DNA of 64,000 nt from an uncultured Sulfitobacter sp. (GCA_905182645.1 CAJJCJ010000008.1:62001-126000); one strand, 5' to 3'; numbered from the stretch's first letter, positions 48,252 to 58,095 are shown. Program-made: numbers and translations. Notes: generated by a model from the sequence alone, not told the origin.

Positions 48252-49643
48252 GTGTTTAAAGGTTTACTAGCGGGTGGTTTTTGGGGGGCTGTTATTGGCG
48301 GTGCCAGTTTGACAGTCGCGTCATTGGCATCCGAACAACCTGCTGGAAATTCGCCGCCTGTGGTGCCTCAGGTTTCTGCACCAAAAGCTGTGCAAGCTGA
48401 TGCAGCAGCGGGGACTGCCCCACAAGACGTTCCCCCAACAATGATTGCGCCAGATGTCGAGAGTATTTCTACGCCGACGGTTTCCGCGCCTACAGTCGAA
48501 ACTAACCCGCTGTTGGCTGACACTGCATCTGCGGATGTGCCGCAAACATCAGGTGTTTCTGATACATTTACCGCGCCGAAAAGCACGCCAGCCATGAACA
48601 TCGACGCGACCGCCGAAGACCCTGTGCTGCCCAATCCGCAGTCCATTGCACCGCAAGTGCCCGCGAATGAGCAAGATATCACTGTATCGACGACGCCTGC
48701 TGCGCTTCCAGAGCTGGTGCTTGTGGCTGACGAAGCGCCGGTTTTGTCGTCGCCCTTGGATATTCCGGTCCCGCAGCCACGCCACACTGATGTTGTCGTA
48801 ATCGAAACACCCCTAGTCGAGCAAGTGCCAGAAGAACCGTTAGAAGATTCCTCCGCCGCGTCGTCCTCGACGTTACCTGCGGGTGACAGTCGGGTGCAGG
48901 TCAATCGTATAACCACTGAAGACAGCGCAATCACTGTGACCGACGCTACCCCGACCGTTGATCTTGTTGTGCCCGCTTTGGTGCAGTACGGAACCATTTT
49001 TGACAACGTTGATAATAGACCTTTGATGGGCATCATCTTGATTGATGACGGCAGCATGAGCGGGGCCAGTGCGGCTGTCGCCTCGCTTCCGTTTGACGTC
49101 ACCGTTGTTCTTGATCCGATCACGGATGGCGCGATTGAGCGACTGGCAACCTATCGCGCCGCAGGTATTGAGGTTGGGGTGCAATCCGCATTGCCACTGA
49201 ATGCCACGCCAACAGACGTTGAAATCGCTCTCGAAGCTACATTTGCGACCTTGCCCGAGACCGTGTTGTTGTTGGATGCAGGCGATGGCGGCTTGCAAAA
49301 TGACCGTGCTGTCACAGAGCAGGCGATGGAACGGCTCGCCGAAGATGGGCGTGGTATTGTGGTGGTTTCCAAGGGACTGAACATGGCGCTGCGAGCGGCT
49401 GAGCAGCTCGACGTGCCGGCCGGTGTGATCTTTCGGGATTTGGATGGGCAGGACCAAGACGCCCGCGTGATCCGGAGATTCTTGGATCAAGCGGCGTTTC
49501 GTGCCCGCCAAGAAAGTGGTGTTTTGCTTTTGGCGCGCGTGCGCCCAAATACAATCAGCGCATTGGTTCTTTGGGGAACGGCTAACCGTGCAGGGCAGGT
49601 GGCTGTTGCACCAGTGTCAGCGGTGCTTTCGGGCCAAGACTAA
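48252..49643 (+). CDS. divergent polysaccharide deacetylase family protein
   Basis: A 463-residue protein starting at GTG 48252 with AAAGGA upstream. It has an N-terminal membrane anchor (GLLAGGFWGAVIGGASLTVASLA), then about 210 residues of Pro/Ala/Val/Thr-rich linker suited to crossing the periplasm. The C-terminal divergent polysaccharide deacetylase domain begins PLMGIILIDDGSMSGASAAVASLPFDVTVVLDP and continues GIEVGVQSALP, VLLLDAGDGG and GIVVVSKGLNMALRAAEQ. The motif histidines of classical NodB deacetylases are not evident, so activity is uncertain. It lies on the opposite strand between trpE and trpG. Confidence 0.82.
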   Translation: MFKGLLAGGFWGAVIGGASLTVASLASEQPAGNSPPVVPQVSAPKAVQADAAAGTAPQDVPPTMIAPDVESISTPTVSAPTVETNPLLADTASADVPQTSGVSDTFTAPKSTPAMNIDATAEDPVLPNPQSIAPQVPANEQDITVSTTPAALPELVLVADEAPVLSSPLDIPVPQPRHTDVVVIETPLVEQVPEEPLEDSSAASSSTLPAGDSRVQVNRITTEDSAITVTDATPTVDLVVPALVQYGTIFDNVDNRPLMGIILIDDGSMSGASAAVASLPFDVTVVLDPITDGAIERLATYRAAGIEVGVQSALPLNATPTDVEIALEATFATLPETVLLLDAGDGGLQNDRAVTEQAMERLAEDGRGIVVVSKGLNMALRAAEQLDVPAGVIFRDLDGQDQDARVIRRFLDQAAFRARQESGVLLLARVRPNTISALVLWGTANRAGQVAVAPVSAVLSGQD

Positions 49644-49657
49644 GTTGTTTTGTGTAG

Positions 49658-49675
49658 GATGGGTTTCAACCCATC
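49658..49675. terminator. hairpin shared by convergent genes
   Basis: GATGGGT...ACCCATC (49658-49675) is a 7- to 8-base-pair hairpin in the 35-base gap between the convergent deacetylase-like gene and trpE. It may act on both transcripts. Confidence 0.6.
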
Positions 49676-49678
49676 TCC

Positions 49679-51166
49679 TTAGTTTCCGCTGGACCTAAAC
49701 ATTGCAGCATCAGCAGCGGCTTTGCGAATGGCGTTCGATTTATGTACGGTTTCTTGATATTCGGCCTCTGGATCGCTGTCGTAAACAACACCACCACCTG
49801 CTTGAATATACAGCTTTTCATCTTGCAAAACAGCGGTGCGCAGTGCGATGCACATGTCCATATCGCCATTTGCACTAAAGTACCCGCAGCCGCCGCCATA
49901 AACGCCGCGCTTTTCAGGCTCTAGCTCGTCAATGATTTCCATTGCGCGTACTTTTGGCGCACCGGACACGGTTCCGGCCGGCATCCCCGCAAAGAACGCC
50001 GACAGGCAATCTTGGTCATCGGCCAATTCGCCAACCACATTCGATACGATATGCATGACGTGGGAATAGCGTTCGACGATGAACTGTTCTGTGGGTTTGA
50101 CCGTCCCGATCTTGGATACTTTGCCTGTGTCATTTCGCCCCAGATCAAGCAGCATCAAGTGCTCGGCCAGCTCTTTTTTATCGGCGAGCAAATCAGCCTC
50201 AAGTGCGGCGTCCTCTTCAGGCGTTGCACCGCGTGGGCGAGTGCCTGCAATGGGGCGGATCGTTACTTGTGGACCTTTGACTTGCACCAAAATCTCGGGG
50301 CTGGCGCCAATCACCTGATATCCACCAAAATTAAAGTAGAACATGTAAGGTGATGGGTTTGTACGCCGAAGAGACCTGTACAGCGAAAACGGCGTCTCGC
50401 GGAATTCTTGGGTCCAGCGTTGGGACGGTACAACTTGAAAGATATCACCAGCGCGAATGTAATCTTTGGCGGTCTCTACTGCGTCTAAATACCCTTGATG
50501 TGTAAAGTTTGAAACAGGGGCCGCAGGCGCATCAGCGTCTGACAAAGCACGTTGCGCGGGTAGGGCGCGATCAAGGGCGCGCTGAGCATCCATTACACGC
50601 TCTGCTGCTTGAGCATAAGCGGCCTTGGCCGTCAGTCCCGATTTTGCCCATGCCGGTGACACAAGGATCACATCGCCTTTGACACCATCCAGAACCGCAA
50701 CAACAGATGGGCGCAGCATAATAGCATCAGGCAGCCCAAGCGGGTCAGGGTTCACATTGGGCAGATGTTCAACAAGCCGGATCATATCGTAACCCAAATA
50801 CCCGAACAGGCCAGCGGCGGCATTTGGCAGATCATTGGGTAATTCTATGCGGCTTTCGGCAATCAACGCCCGCAGGGCAGTCAACGGATCATCGTCACAA
50901 GGGGTGAACCCGTCGTCTTTGAACCGCGCGTCACGGTTCAAACGGCTTTCGATTCCGCGACATTCCCAGATCAGATCGGGGTTCATCCCGATGATAGAAT
51001 AGCGACCGCGAATTTCCCCACCGGTCACTGATTCTAGCATGAACGCGTTCTTGCCAGCGTCGGCCAGTTTCATCATCAACGAAACGGGCGTATCAAGATC
51101 AGCGGTCAGGCGCGCATACACCACTTGGTTTTCACCCGCATCGAAGGCGCGGGCAAAAGTCGTCAT
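49679..51166 (-). CDS. trpE: anthranilate synthase component I
   Basis: Converts chorismate to anthranilate with TrpG. ATG 51166 gives a 495-residue protein beginning MTTFARAFDAGENQVVYARL; the in-frame 51211 start would overlap the preceding gene. Key blocks: the tryptophan-feedback site LMMKLADAGKNAFMLESVTGGEIRGRYSI, and the catalytic domain PIAGTRPRGATPEED, MLLDLGRNDTGKVSKIG, AGTVSGAPKVRAMEIIDELEPEKRG. Only 28 bases separate it from the PpiD-like gene, so they are probably one transcript. No leader peptide is visible. Confidence 0.95.
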   Translation of the reverse strand: MTTFARAFDAGENQVVYARLTADLDTPVSLMMKLADAGKNAFMLESVTGGEIRGRYSIIGMNPDLIWECRGIESRLNRDARFKDDGFTPCDDDPLTALRALIAESRIELPNDLPNAAAGLFGYLGYDMIRLVEHLPNVNPDPLGLPDAIMLRPSVVAVLDGVKGDVILVSPAWAKSGLTAKAAYAQAAERVMDAQRALDRALPAQRALSDADAPAAPVSNFTHQGYLDAVETAKDYIRAGDIFQVVPSQRWTQEFRETPFSLYRSLRRTNPSPYMFYFNFGGYQVIGASPEILVQVKGPQVTIRPIAGTRPRGATPEEDAALEADLLADKKELAEHLMLLDLGRNDTGKVSKIGTVKPTEQFIVERYSHVMHIVSNVVGELADDQDCLSAFFAGMPAGTVSGAPKVRAMEIIDELEPEKRGVYGGGCGYFSANGDMDMCIALRTAVLQDEKLYIQAGGGVVYDSDPEAEYQETVHKSNAIRKAAADAAMFRSSGN

Positions 51167-51194
51167 ATGCAGGGAGTATGGCCATAACTTGCGC

Positions 51195-53033
51195 CTATTG
51201 TAGGGTGGCATTCACGGCGTTGACCGCGGCCTGATTGATTACGACATCCGTGCGGTTTTGAACCGCCGCAGAGAATGCGTTGAAGATGTCTTGGCTGATG
51301 CCCCCAGCCGCTGTTTCGGCGGTGAGCTGCTTTTCCGCTGCCGTTGCCGCATCGTTTGCGTCAGGTGCGGCTATTCCTTCAAGACGTACAATGATCGCGT
51401 CAGTGCCGTTGTCGATAACACGGACCTCGCCGAGTGCCATTTCAAACACATCAGGCAGGAACGTGGGCGGTGTGCCCCCGACAAAGCTGCGGCGCGTCAG
51501 GCCAGGTTCAACGACCGGCTCGAGCCCCAATGTATCGAAACCGGTCAACGGCAGAATGCTTTGTGCGATGTCTTCGGCTTGCGCCAACACGGCGACTTGC
51601 GCGGCTTGCACACGCCATCCGGCTTCGACATCATCGCGGACCTGTTCGAAGTCTTGCAAAGTTGGCGCGGTGATGCTGTCAAGGCGCAGCGCAAAGATAC
51701 CGCCGTCCTCCATGTCTGTCAGTGCCGCGAAGTCGCCTGTCTGGGCTGCAGCTGCTGCTGCACGAAACGATTCGTAAGCGGCGATGTCGTTTTGCCCGAC
51801 CGCTGACCAAACAATGGAGCCAAGCTGCATGTCGGTCTGCTCTGCCAGATCCTCAATCGCGGCACCACCTGCCAATAGATCATTCATCCGATCGATGCCG
51901 TCTTCGATAATACGGGTCGCACGGGCGGCAGATAATTCTTCGCGTAAATCACTGGATGCATCTTCAAAGGTTTGTTCTTCGGCAGCCAGCACGGCGTTCA
52001 TTCGGAATAATGCAGGTCCAAGCGTCGTGTTGATCGGACCAACCACATCACCGGGGATTGCGGCGAAAACCGCATCGGCCGCTGTTGCAAGATCACCTTT
52101 GGACACGTCGCCTAGATCGACATCCGCGAGGTCAAGTCCGCGAGCTGCGACCAAGTCTTCGAATGTCGCGCCAGTGCTTAGTGATGCAAGTGCTGCATTG
52201 GCTGCAACAGCGTCAACAAAAACAAGCCGTTCAACCAAGCGGCGCTCTGGGCGGACAAAATCAGCGATCCGTTCGTCATAGAGTGAACGCAGCGCCGTTT
52301 CGTCAATTGTGACCGCGTCTTGGATCATGTTTGGCGTCAACCACGCATAAGTGATGTTGCGCAGTTCCGGCTGGGTGAAATCAGCGGGGGTGGCCTCATA
52401 ATAGGTTTGCAAATCAATATCAGACGGGCCAGCGACTGGGGCTGTCAACGCATCTGCGGACAGCGTGGCCCATGTGATATTGCGGACCTCACCGATGAAC
52501 TGTGATAGGACTTCGGCATAGGCGTTGGGCAGCGGAACACCGCCAACAACCGCGCCTTGCACAAGTGTGCGCGAAATTTCTTCACGAATGCTTGTCTCAA
52601 AGTCAGTTTCAGTCAGGCCAGATTGTTGCAGCGCAAAACGGTACGCTTCGCGGTCAAACTGACCGTCGATGCCGCCAAACGCTGGCACACGCAGGACTTC
52701 ATCGCGGACACGCGCGTCGCCAACGGAAATACCCAACTGAGCAGCCTCATTGTCCAAGGTACGTATGGTTACAACTTGCGATAAGGCTGCTTGGTCTAAT
52801 CCAAATTGCTGGGCCTGCTGAAACGAAATGGAGGTTCCTACCTGTGCCTCGAACCCACGCAGTTGTTCATTTAACGCACGCTGATAGGCCGCGACTGTGA
52901 TTTGTTTATCGCCAACGTCGCCAACTGTGCGCAGGTTGCCAGACAATCCGCCTGTGCCAAAGCCCAAAAGCCCAACGACAAGAAGGCCCATAATGATCCA
53001 AAGAAAATACCGAGGTTTATTTGCGCGCGCCAT
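51195..53033 (-). CDS. PpiD-like peptidyl-prolyl isomerase / periplasmic chaperone
   Basis: A 612-residue protein with one membrane helix near the N-terminus (PRYFLWIIMGLLVVGLLGFG), then a SurA-N-type chaperone domain (about residues 35-170; ITVAAYQRALNEQLRGFEAQ), and a parvulin-like region around residues 240-340. The C-terminal third is Ala/Asp-rich. PpiD is an inner-membrane-anchored chaperone for proteins leaving the Sec translocon; the isomerase domain here looks degenerate, so chaperone activity is more likely. It leads into trpE with a 28-base gap. Confidence 0.85.
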   Translation of the reverse strand: MARANKPRYFLWIIMGLLVVGLLGFGTGGLSGNLRTVGDVGDKQITVAAYQRALNEQLRGFEAQVGTSISFQQAQQFGLDQAALSQVVTIRTLDNEAAQLGISVGDARVRDEVLRVPAFGGIDGQFDREAYRFALQQSGLTETDFETSIREEISRTLVQGAVVGGVPLPNAYAEVLSQFIGEVRNITWATLSADALTAPVAGPSDIDLQTYYEATPADFTQPELRNITYAWLTPNMIQDAVTIDETALRSLYDERIADFVRPERRLVERLVFVDAVAANAALASLSTGATFEDLVAARGLDLADVDLGDVSKGDLATAADAVFAAIPGDVVGPINTTLGPALFRMNAVLAAEEQTFEDASSDLREELSAARATRIIEDGIDRMNDLLAGGAAIEDLAEQTDMQLGSIVWSAVGQNDIAAYESFRAAAAAAQTGDFAALTDMEDGGIFALRLDSITAPTLQDFEQVRDDVEAGWRVQAAQVAVLAQAEDIAQSILPLTGFDTLGLEPVVEPGLTRRSFVGGTPPTFLPDVFEMALGEVRVIDNGTDAIIVRLEGIAAPDANDAATAAEKQLTAETAAGGISQDIFNAFSAAVQNRTDVVINQAAVNAVNATLQ

Positions 53034-53127
53034 GGGTCAAGTCCCTATACTTAATCAGTGTGCTTATGCCTCAGGGGTGAGGCGTCGCAAATGGATAGGG
53101 CGCATAACGGCAAGGTGCAAGCGGATG

Positions 53128-54297
53128 CTAGAGGTTTGACAATCTATTGAACAAAACAGCGATGCCCGCCCGATCAATGTTGGCAAACGCGATCCGTAAT
53201 TGCTTTGCACCCGCGGATATTTCAGGCGGCATGAACATGGTCCCTGGCAATAGCAATACGCCTGCATCGCGGACCAACTTTGGTGCAAGCTGATCTGAGG
53301 GTAGATCAAAAGGGTGCTGGACGTAGGCAAAGTAGGCGCCACAACCCAACAGGTCCCAGCCTTTGTCCGCTAGGGCGTCAAAGCCATCAGTAATTGCGGC
53401 GCGGCGGTCTAAGATTTCAAGCCGTTCACCAGCCAGCCACTCGCCGAGGTTTTGCATGCCCCATAACGCGGCCCGTTGCCCAAGTTGGTTGGGGCAAATT
53501 GTGACTGTATCGAGAAATTTTTCCGCCTCAGCTAAGCGGGTAGGGCTTGCGACCATGGCCCCGACACGGTGGCCAGTCAGGCGGTAGGCTTTGGAAAACG
53601 AATAAAGTTGGATCAGGGTGTCACCCCAATCAGGGTCCTGAAACAGCGGATGCGGCGCCCCGTAGCGGCTGTCAAAATCGCGATAGGTTTCATCGATAAT
53701 GAGTGCGATTTTATGGCGGCGGCAAAGATCAAAGAAGGCTTGAACAACGTCTGCCGGATATTCAACCCCACCAGGATTGTTTGGGGTCACTAATGAGATC
53801 GCCCTCGTGCGCGGTGTGATGAGCGCCGCCGCCGTGTCTGGATCGGGTATCAGGCTTGGCCCGGCGTCCAACGGCACGGTCTTTACGCCTGCCATATCGA
53901 GCCACATTCGGTGGTTGAAATAGTAGGGGACAGGGATGATGACCTCGTCGCCTTCTGTGCACAGGGTTGAGATAGCGGCGGCAAACGCTTGGTTGCAACC
54001 TGAAGTGATCGCCACATTGTGGGGTTGTAGTGCGCCATTGTACGCTGACGACCACTGCGCCGCGACTTCAGACCGGAGTTCATCTAGGCCGAGGACGGGA
54101 CCATACAGATGCGTGGTGTCGTCGTTGACAACCCAATCGGCCATGGCTTGGCGCATAACTAATGGCGGTGGGTCCACGGGCGCGGCTTGGCTTACGTTGA
54201 TCAGGGGACGATCTGTTGGGTGGGTCACACCATCGAGCCAACGGCGGGCTTCCATCACGGGTGGAGAGAAAGTGGCGGCGGTGCGTGTGTCAGACAT
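53128..54297 (-). CDS. class I/II pyridoxal-phosphate aminotransferase
   Basis: ATG 54297 is preferred over TTG 54309. The 389-residue product is a fold-type I aminotransferase: ITSGCNQAFAAAISTLCTEGDEVIIPVPYYFNHRMWL, then LVTPNNPGGVEYP, the aspartate in ALIIDETYRDF, and the PLP lysine in LYSFSKAYRLTGHRVGAM. The arginine that binds the substrate carboxylate lies in LRIAFANI. Substrate is unknown; no linked pathway. Confidence 0.9.
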   Translation of the reverse strand: MSDTRTAATFSPPVMEARRWLDGVTHPTDRPLINVSQAAPVDPPPLVMRQAMADWVVNDDTTHLYGPVLGLDELRSEVAAQWSSAYNGALQPHNVAITSGCNQAFAAAISTLCTEGDEVIIPVPYYFNHRMWLDMAGVKTVPLDAGPSLIPDPDTAAALITPRTRAISLVTPNNPGGVEYPADVVQAFFDLCRRHKIALIIDETYRDFDSRYGAPHPLFQDPDWGDTLIQLYSFSKAYRLTGHRVGAMVASPTRLAEAEKFLDTVTICPNQLGQRAALWGMQNLGEWLAGERLEILDRRAAITDGFDALADKGWDLLGCGAYFAYVQHPFDLPSDQLAPKLVRDAGVLLLPGTMFMPPEISAGAKQLRIAFANIDRAGIAVLFNRLSNL

Positions 54298-54423
54298 GGT
54301 TTGATCCAAATGTGCGCCTGCGGCGCGCGCCTTTTTGAAAGATGCCTCAGGCGGACATATTTGAGCTCAGAAAAATGCGCGCGTCCAGAGCTCGAAATAC
54401 ATGCGCCGATAGGCAAATGGAAA

Positions 54424-54942
54424 TTAGTCTTTGCCGCGATAAGGTTCGACGTATTGCAGCGCCATATCCCATGGAAAGAAAATCCACGTATCTTGCGACA
54501 CGCCTGTGATAAAAGTGTGCACCATCGGTTCGCCTTGCGGTTTTGCATAAACAGTTGCGCAGTGAGCGTTAGGATAAAGCGCGCGCACAACTTCGAGGGT
54601 TTTGCCGCTATCGACCAGATCATCAATGATCAAGATACCGGTTCCGTCCCCCATCATTTCAGCGTCTGGGTACTTGAGCACCTCGGCTTCGCGGCGCTGA
54701 TCGGCTTGACCGCCGCCAGAATGATAGGACTTTACCGAAATCGTGTCGACGGTGCGAATGTCCAATTCGCGCGCGACGATCATCGCAGGGGCCATACCGC
54801 CACGAGTAATGGCAACGACGGCTTTCCACGCGCCATCGTTTGGCCCTTTGCCATCAAGCCGCCATGCAAGCGCACGGCTGTCGCGGTGGATTTGATCCCA
54901 AGAAATATGGAACCCTTTTTCGTGGGGCAAGCGGTCGGTCAT
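54424..54942 (-). CDS. gpt: xanthine phosphoribosyltransferase
   Basis: Salvages xanthine and guanine with PRPP. The 172-residue protein has the phosphoribosyltransferase PRPP-binding motif [23 protein letters not shown] and the N-terminal blocks [18 protein letters not shown] and [22 protein letters not shown], which match the Gpt subgroup. It follows fabI on the same strand by 11 bases. Confidence 0.93.
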   Translation of the reverse strand: MTDRLPHEKGFHISWDQIHRDSRALAWRLDGKGPNDGAWKAVVAITRGGMAPAMIVARELDIRTVDTISVKSYHSGGGQADQRREAEVLKYPDAEMMGDGTGILIIDDLVDSGKTLEVVRALYPNAHCATVYAKPQGEPMVHTFITGVSQDTWIFFPWDMALQYVEPYRGKD

Positions 54943-54953
54943 GGGCTGTCCTT

Positions 54954-55760
54954 TTAGACGGTTGAGATATCTGGCGCGTCGACGGCTTTCATGCCGACAA
55001 CGTGGTAACCGCTGTCAACATGCAAGACTTCGCCTGTTGTGCCGGAACTAAGATCAGACAGCAGATAAACCGCAGATTTGCCCACGTCTTCAATTGTGAC
55101 AGTGCGGCGGAGCGGGGAGTTGAGCTCGTTCCATTTCAAGATGTAGCGGAAATCACCGATACCAGAAGCGGCAAGTGTTTTGATTGGACCGGCAGAAATC
55201 GCGTTGACGCGAATGCCGTCTTTACCCAAATCTTCGGCAAGGTACCGCACGGACGCCTCAAGCGCTGCCTTGCAAAGACCCATTACGTTATAGTGCGGCA
55301 TAACACGCTCTGCGCCGTAGTAAGTAAGTGTTAGGCAAGACCCGCCGGCGCTCATCATTTTTTCGGCGCGGTTAACGATGGCCGTGAAGGAATAGACTGA
55401 GATATCCATCGAATTCAAAAAGTTCTCACGGCTGGTATCGACGTAGCGGCCGCGCAATTCGTTTTTGTCTGAAAAACCGATGGCGTGCACGATGAAATCA
55501 AGCTTGCCCCATTTTTCCTCGAGGCTGGCGAACAATGCGTCCACACTATCCATGTCAGCAACGTCGCAGGGCAGGACAATATCAGACCCGAGCGAGGCCG
55601 CCAACGGATCGACCCGTTTTTTCAGCGCATCGCCTTGGTACGAGAACGCAAGCTCCGCGCCCGCGTCAGCGCAAGATTTTGCAATACCCCATGCTATTGA
55701 TTTATCGTTTGCGAGGCCCATAATTAGACCACGCTTTCCTTGCATCAGATTTGACGACAT
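54954..55760 (-). CDS. fabI: enoyl-[acyl-carrier-protein] reductase (NADH)
   Basis: Reduces the enoyl-ACP in each round of fatty-acid elongation. The 268-residue SDR-fold protein has the FabI start [21 protein letters not shown], and the Tyr-x6-Lys catalytic pair in [24 protein letters not shown], with an upstream Tyr in [26 protein letters not shown] follows. It is divergent from pdxH and immediately upstream of gpt. Confidence 0.95.
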   Translation of the reverse strand: MSSNLMQGKRGLIMGLANDKSIAWGIAKSCADAGAELAFSYQGDALKKRVDPLAASLGSDIVLPCDVADMDSVDALFASLEEKWGKLDFIVHAIGFSDKNELRGRYVDTSRENFLNSMDISVYSFTAIVNRAEKMMSAGGSCLTLTYYGAERVMPHYNVMGLCKAALEASVRYLAEDLGKDGIRVNAISAGPIKTLAASGIGDFRYILKWNELNSPLRRTVTIEDVGKSAVYLLSDLSSGTTGEVLHVDSGYHVVGMKAVDAPDISTV

Positions 55761-55870
55761 GCCGGAACGTCCTTTGGTTAGTCTGTGTTAATCTCGGTGT
55801 AGGCGATTGATACCGACACAGCAAGTTAAGAGCACGGCCAGCCGTGCAAACACAGTTAGGGATTACTATC

Positions 55871-56476
55871 ATGGAGCAACGCACTGGTATTTTTGCAGGC
55901 GACGACCCTTTTGATATCAGCCAGCGGTGGCTGGCCGAGGCAACCAAGGCAGAGCCAAACGATCCCAATGCGATTGCTTTGTCGACCGTTGACGCGAACG
56001 GCATGCCAAACGCCCGCATGGTTCTTTTAAAAGACATCGAGGCTGACGCCTTTGTTTTCTACACAAATTACGAAAGCCAGAAAGGCCAAGAGATTATTCA
56101 ATCTGGAAAAGCGGCGTTTGTGATGCATTGGAAATCCCTGCGGCGTCAAATTCGTGTGCGTGGTACTGTAACAAAAGAACTCGGAGCGCAGGCTGACTCA
56201 TATTATGCCTCGCGATCGCTGCAAAGCCGACTAGGTGCATGGGCATCGGCTCAGTCTCAGCCGCTAAGCAGCCGGAATGCATTGATGGCAGAGGTAGCAA
56301 AGCAAGGTACACGTCACGGACTAAACCCCTCAAGACCACCGTTCTGGGGTGGGTTCCGCATCGTCCCGCACGAAATCGAGTTTTGGGCGGATGGCGACTT
56401 TAGGCTGCATGACCGGTTCATTTGGTCCCGTGCAGGGGGGAAGGGCGCTTGGAAAACCCAGAGATTGGCGCCGTAA
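55871..56476 (+). CDS. pdxH: pyridoxamine/pyridoxine 5'-phosphate oxidase
   Basis: FMN enzyme that makes pyridoxal phosphate. ATG 55871 with AGGGA upstream gives a 201-residue protein; an earlier in-frame start at 55844 lacks a ribosome binding site. Motifs: [57 protein letters not shown], and the C-terminal PXPO box [32 protein letters not shown]. It ends at a good terminator. Confidence 0.95.
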   Translation: MEQRTGIFAGDDPFDISQRWLAEATKAEPNDPNAIALSTVDANGMPNARMVLLKDIEADAFVFYTNYESQKGQEIIQSGKAAFVMHWKSLRRQIRVRGTVTKELGAQADSYYASRSLQSRLGAWASAQSQPLSSRNALMAEVAKQGTRHGLNPSRPPFWGGFRIVPHEIEFWADGDFRLHDRFIWSRAGGKGAWKTQRLAP

Positions 56477-56497
56477 TTTCACGCATCGTGAGTTTTG

Positions 56498-56519
56498 AGG
56501 GGTTGAAAAACCCTTTTTT
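56498..56519 (+). terminator. intrinsic terminator after pdxH
   Basis: GGGTT (56500-56504) pairs with AACCC (56509-56513), preceded by AG and followed by TTTTTT, about 22 bases downstream of the pdxH stop. Confidence 0.8.
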
Positions 56520-56589
56520 CTATTGGTAAGTGGATCAGATTGAAAAAAAGGACCAAATGCCAGTGTTGGCGTTCGGTTGATTGTACATA

Positions 56590-57123
56590 ATGAACACGAC
56601 TGATGATATTGAGCCGTCTAACTTACAATCGGGGTGTGTCAAATGGTTTGACCCTGCGAAAGGGTTTGGGTTTGTAGTAAGCGATGCTGGTGGGCCAGAT
56701 ATTTTGCTGCACTCCAATGTTTTGCGCAATTTTGGCCAAGGTTCGGTTGTTGACGGCACGATTATCACAATGGATGTCCAACAATCGGAGCGCGGTTTGC
56801 AGGCAGTGCAGATATTTTCGCTGACGCCGCCGGATAGCTTGGCCGCGGTCCCGATGATGCGCGATATGGAAGACATCTCAGTTGAAGATATTCTGGCGCA
56901 GCCGATTACTCCTGCGCGCGTGAAATGGTTCGATAAAGGCAAAGGGTTTGGGTTTGCTAACATCTTTGGTGACAGCGCCGACGTATTTGTACACATTGAA
57001 GTTCTGCGTCGGTGCGGATTGTCTGATCTTCAAGCAGGTGAAGCCATAGGCCTGCGTCTGATTGATGGCAAACGGGGCCGAATAGCTGTGGATGTTGTCA
57101 GTTGGGAAGCTGTTTCAAAATGA
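56590..57123 (+). CDS. protein with two cold-shock domains
   Basis: A 177-residue protein made of two cold-shock domains joined by an acidic linker. Each has the RNP1-type motif: GCVKWFDPAKGFGFVVSD (about residues 16-33) and ARVKWFDKGKGFGFANIF (about 114-131). Duplicated-CSD proteins of this type are common in alphaproteobacteria and bind single-stranded nucleic acid. ATG 56590 has no clear Shine-Dalgarno sequence; a TTG at 56581 is possible. The stop overlaps the DUF192 start (ATGA). Confidence 0.9.
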   Translation: MNTTDDIEPSNLQSGCVKWFDPAKGFGFVVSDAGGPDILLHSNVLRNFGQGSVVDGTIITMDVQQSERGLQAVQIFSLTPPDSLAAVPMMRDMEDISVEDILAQPITPARVKWFDKGKGFGFANIFGDSADVFVHIEVLRRCGLSDLQAGEAIGLRLIDGKRGRIAVDVVSWEAVSK

Positions 57124-57581
57124 AAACCGCTCTTGTTGTCGCCGTGTGTGCAGGGTTTGCCGGAAGTGCCAATGCGTCATGTGCGGATGATCGTGTGACG
57201 GTCATTGGTGACTGGGGGCGCGCGAATTTTGCAGTCGTGGTTGTCGATGACCCAGCCGAACGGTCGCAAGGCCTTATGAATGTCCCGGAAATGGCGACGA
57301 TGTCCGGGATGTTTTTTGTTTACCTGAATGCGCAGCGTGCCACGTTTTGGATGCGCAACACGTTGATTGGCCTCGATATGATTTTTGTGGGACCCGACGG
57401 TGCGATTCTGTCGATCCATGAAAACGCAGTTCCGTTGGACGAAACCGTGATCAATGGGGGCGACGGTGTTCAATACGTTCTCGAAGTGAACGCAGGCATG
57501 GTTGCTCGTTTGGGTATCAATATTGGCGATAGTTTGCAGCATCCGGCCTTTGGGGCAGGTGCAATCGTTCCTTGTAACTAA
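57120..57581 (+). CDS. DUF192 family secreted protein
   Basis: A 153-residue protein with a Sec signal peptide (MKTALVVAVCAGFAGSANA, cleaved about residue 19) and a DUF192 domain: AERSQGLMNVPEMATMSGMFFVY, RATFWMRNTLIGLDMIFVGPDGAI and YVLEVNAGMVARLGINIGD. Function is unknown. It overlaps the cold-shock gene by 4 bases, so the two are co-translated; the pairing is common in Rhodobacterales. tRNA-Pro follows 56 bases downstream. Confidence 0.9.
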   Translation: MKTALVVAVCAGFAGSANASCADDRVTVIGDWGRANFAVVVVDDPAERSQGLMNVPEMATMSGMFFVYLNAQRATFWMRNTLIGLDMIFVGPDGAILSIHENAVPLDETVINGGDGVQYVLEVNAGMVARLGINIGDSLQHPAFGAGAIVPCN

Positions 57582-57637
57582 AAGTGCGAAATAGGGGTTT
57601 TCAAATCAGTTGAACGCCTTTAGAGACAGCCTTGGTT

Positions 57638-57714
57638 CGGGGCGTAGCGCAGCCTGGTAGCGCATCTGTTTTGGGAACAGAGGGTCGTAGGTTCGAATCC
57701 TATCGCCCCGACCA
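57638..57714 (+). tRNA. tRNA-Pro (anticodon TGG)
   Basis: A complete 77-base cloverleaf with encoded CCA. The acceptor arms CGGGGCG and CGCCCCG pair fully; the anticodon arm TCTGT/ACAGA encloses TTTGGGA, so the anticodon is TGG (57672-57674). The T arm GTAGG TTCGAAT CCTAT is standard. Confidence 0.97.
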
Positions 57715-57739
57715 ATATCTTAAATTGTTTATCAAGAAA

Positions 57740-57755
57740 GCCACCCTAGGGTGGC
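57740..57755. terminator. short perfect hairpin after tRNA-Pro
   Basis: GCCACC (57740-57745) CTAG GGTGGC (57750-57755). A probable transcript end or processing signal for tRNA-Pro, although no T-tract follows. Confidence 0.4.
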
Positions 57756-58079
57756 CCGCCGCCAAAGCGCGGCGTTACTATTTTGTGACGCTTGCTGTGC
57801 AGGACCAAAAATAACACCCAACTGCGATTCGTTGTGCCAATCAGTGGGTACATTGTTCACGCAAAACATGAACCAGTCGCTCTAAGTATCCTGTTTGTTT
57901 GTATTTCTTTTATCAGCCTGCGTGTTAACGGATTGTGGACAAGTCTGTGGGTGAATCGGGGGTTGCGCTGCAGCCACTACATCTGGTGGTGCGTCAACAT
58001 TTTTAATCTACAAATTGTGATAAAATTCCGTTGACCGGGGCCTCACAGATGCGTCATTTAGTTATAGCAAATCAAATCA

Positions 58080-58095
58080 GCACTAGATGTTGTGT
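58080..58095. promoter_or_regulatory. candidate NrdR box upstream of nrdJ
   Basis: GCACTAGATGTTGTGT at 58080-58095 agrees with the NrdR consensus ACACTATATATTGTGT at 13 of 16 positions. It lies about 185 bases before the nrdJ start. A second box, usual for NrdR promoters, is at best weak (TGTGTTCGTATTGTGG near 58132, 9 of 16). The rest of the 57715-58278 gap shows no gene and no cobalamin-riboswitch core. Confidence 0.4.

Noticed and set aside
57931-57960. DnaA-box-like TTGTGGACA and a possible origin
   Set aside because: A single degenerate copy with no cluster and no origin-associated genes nearby.
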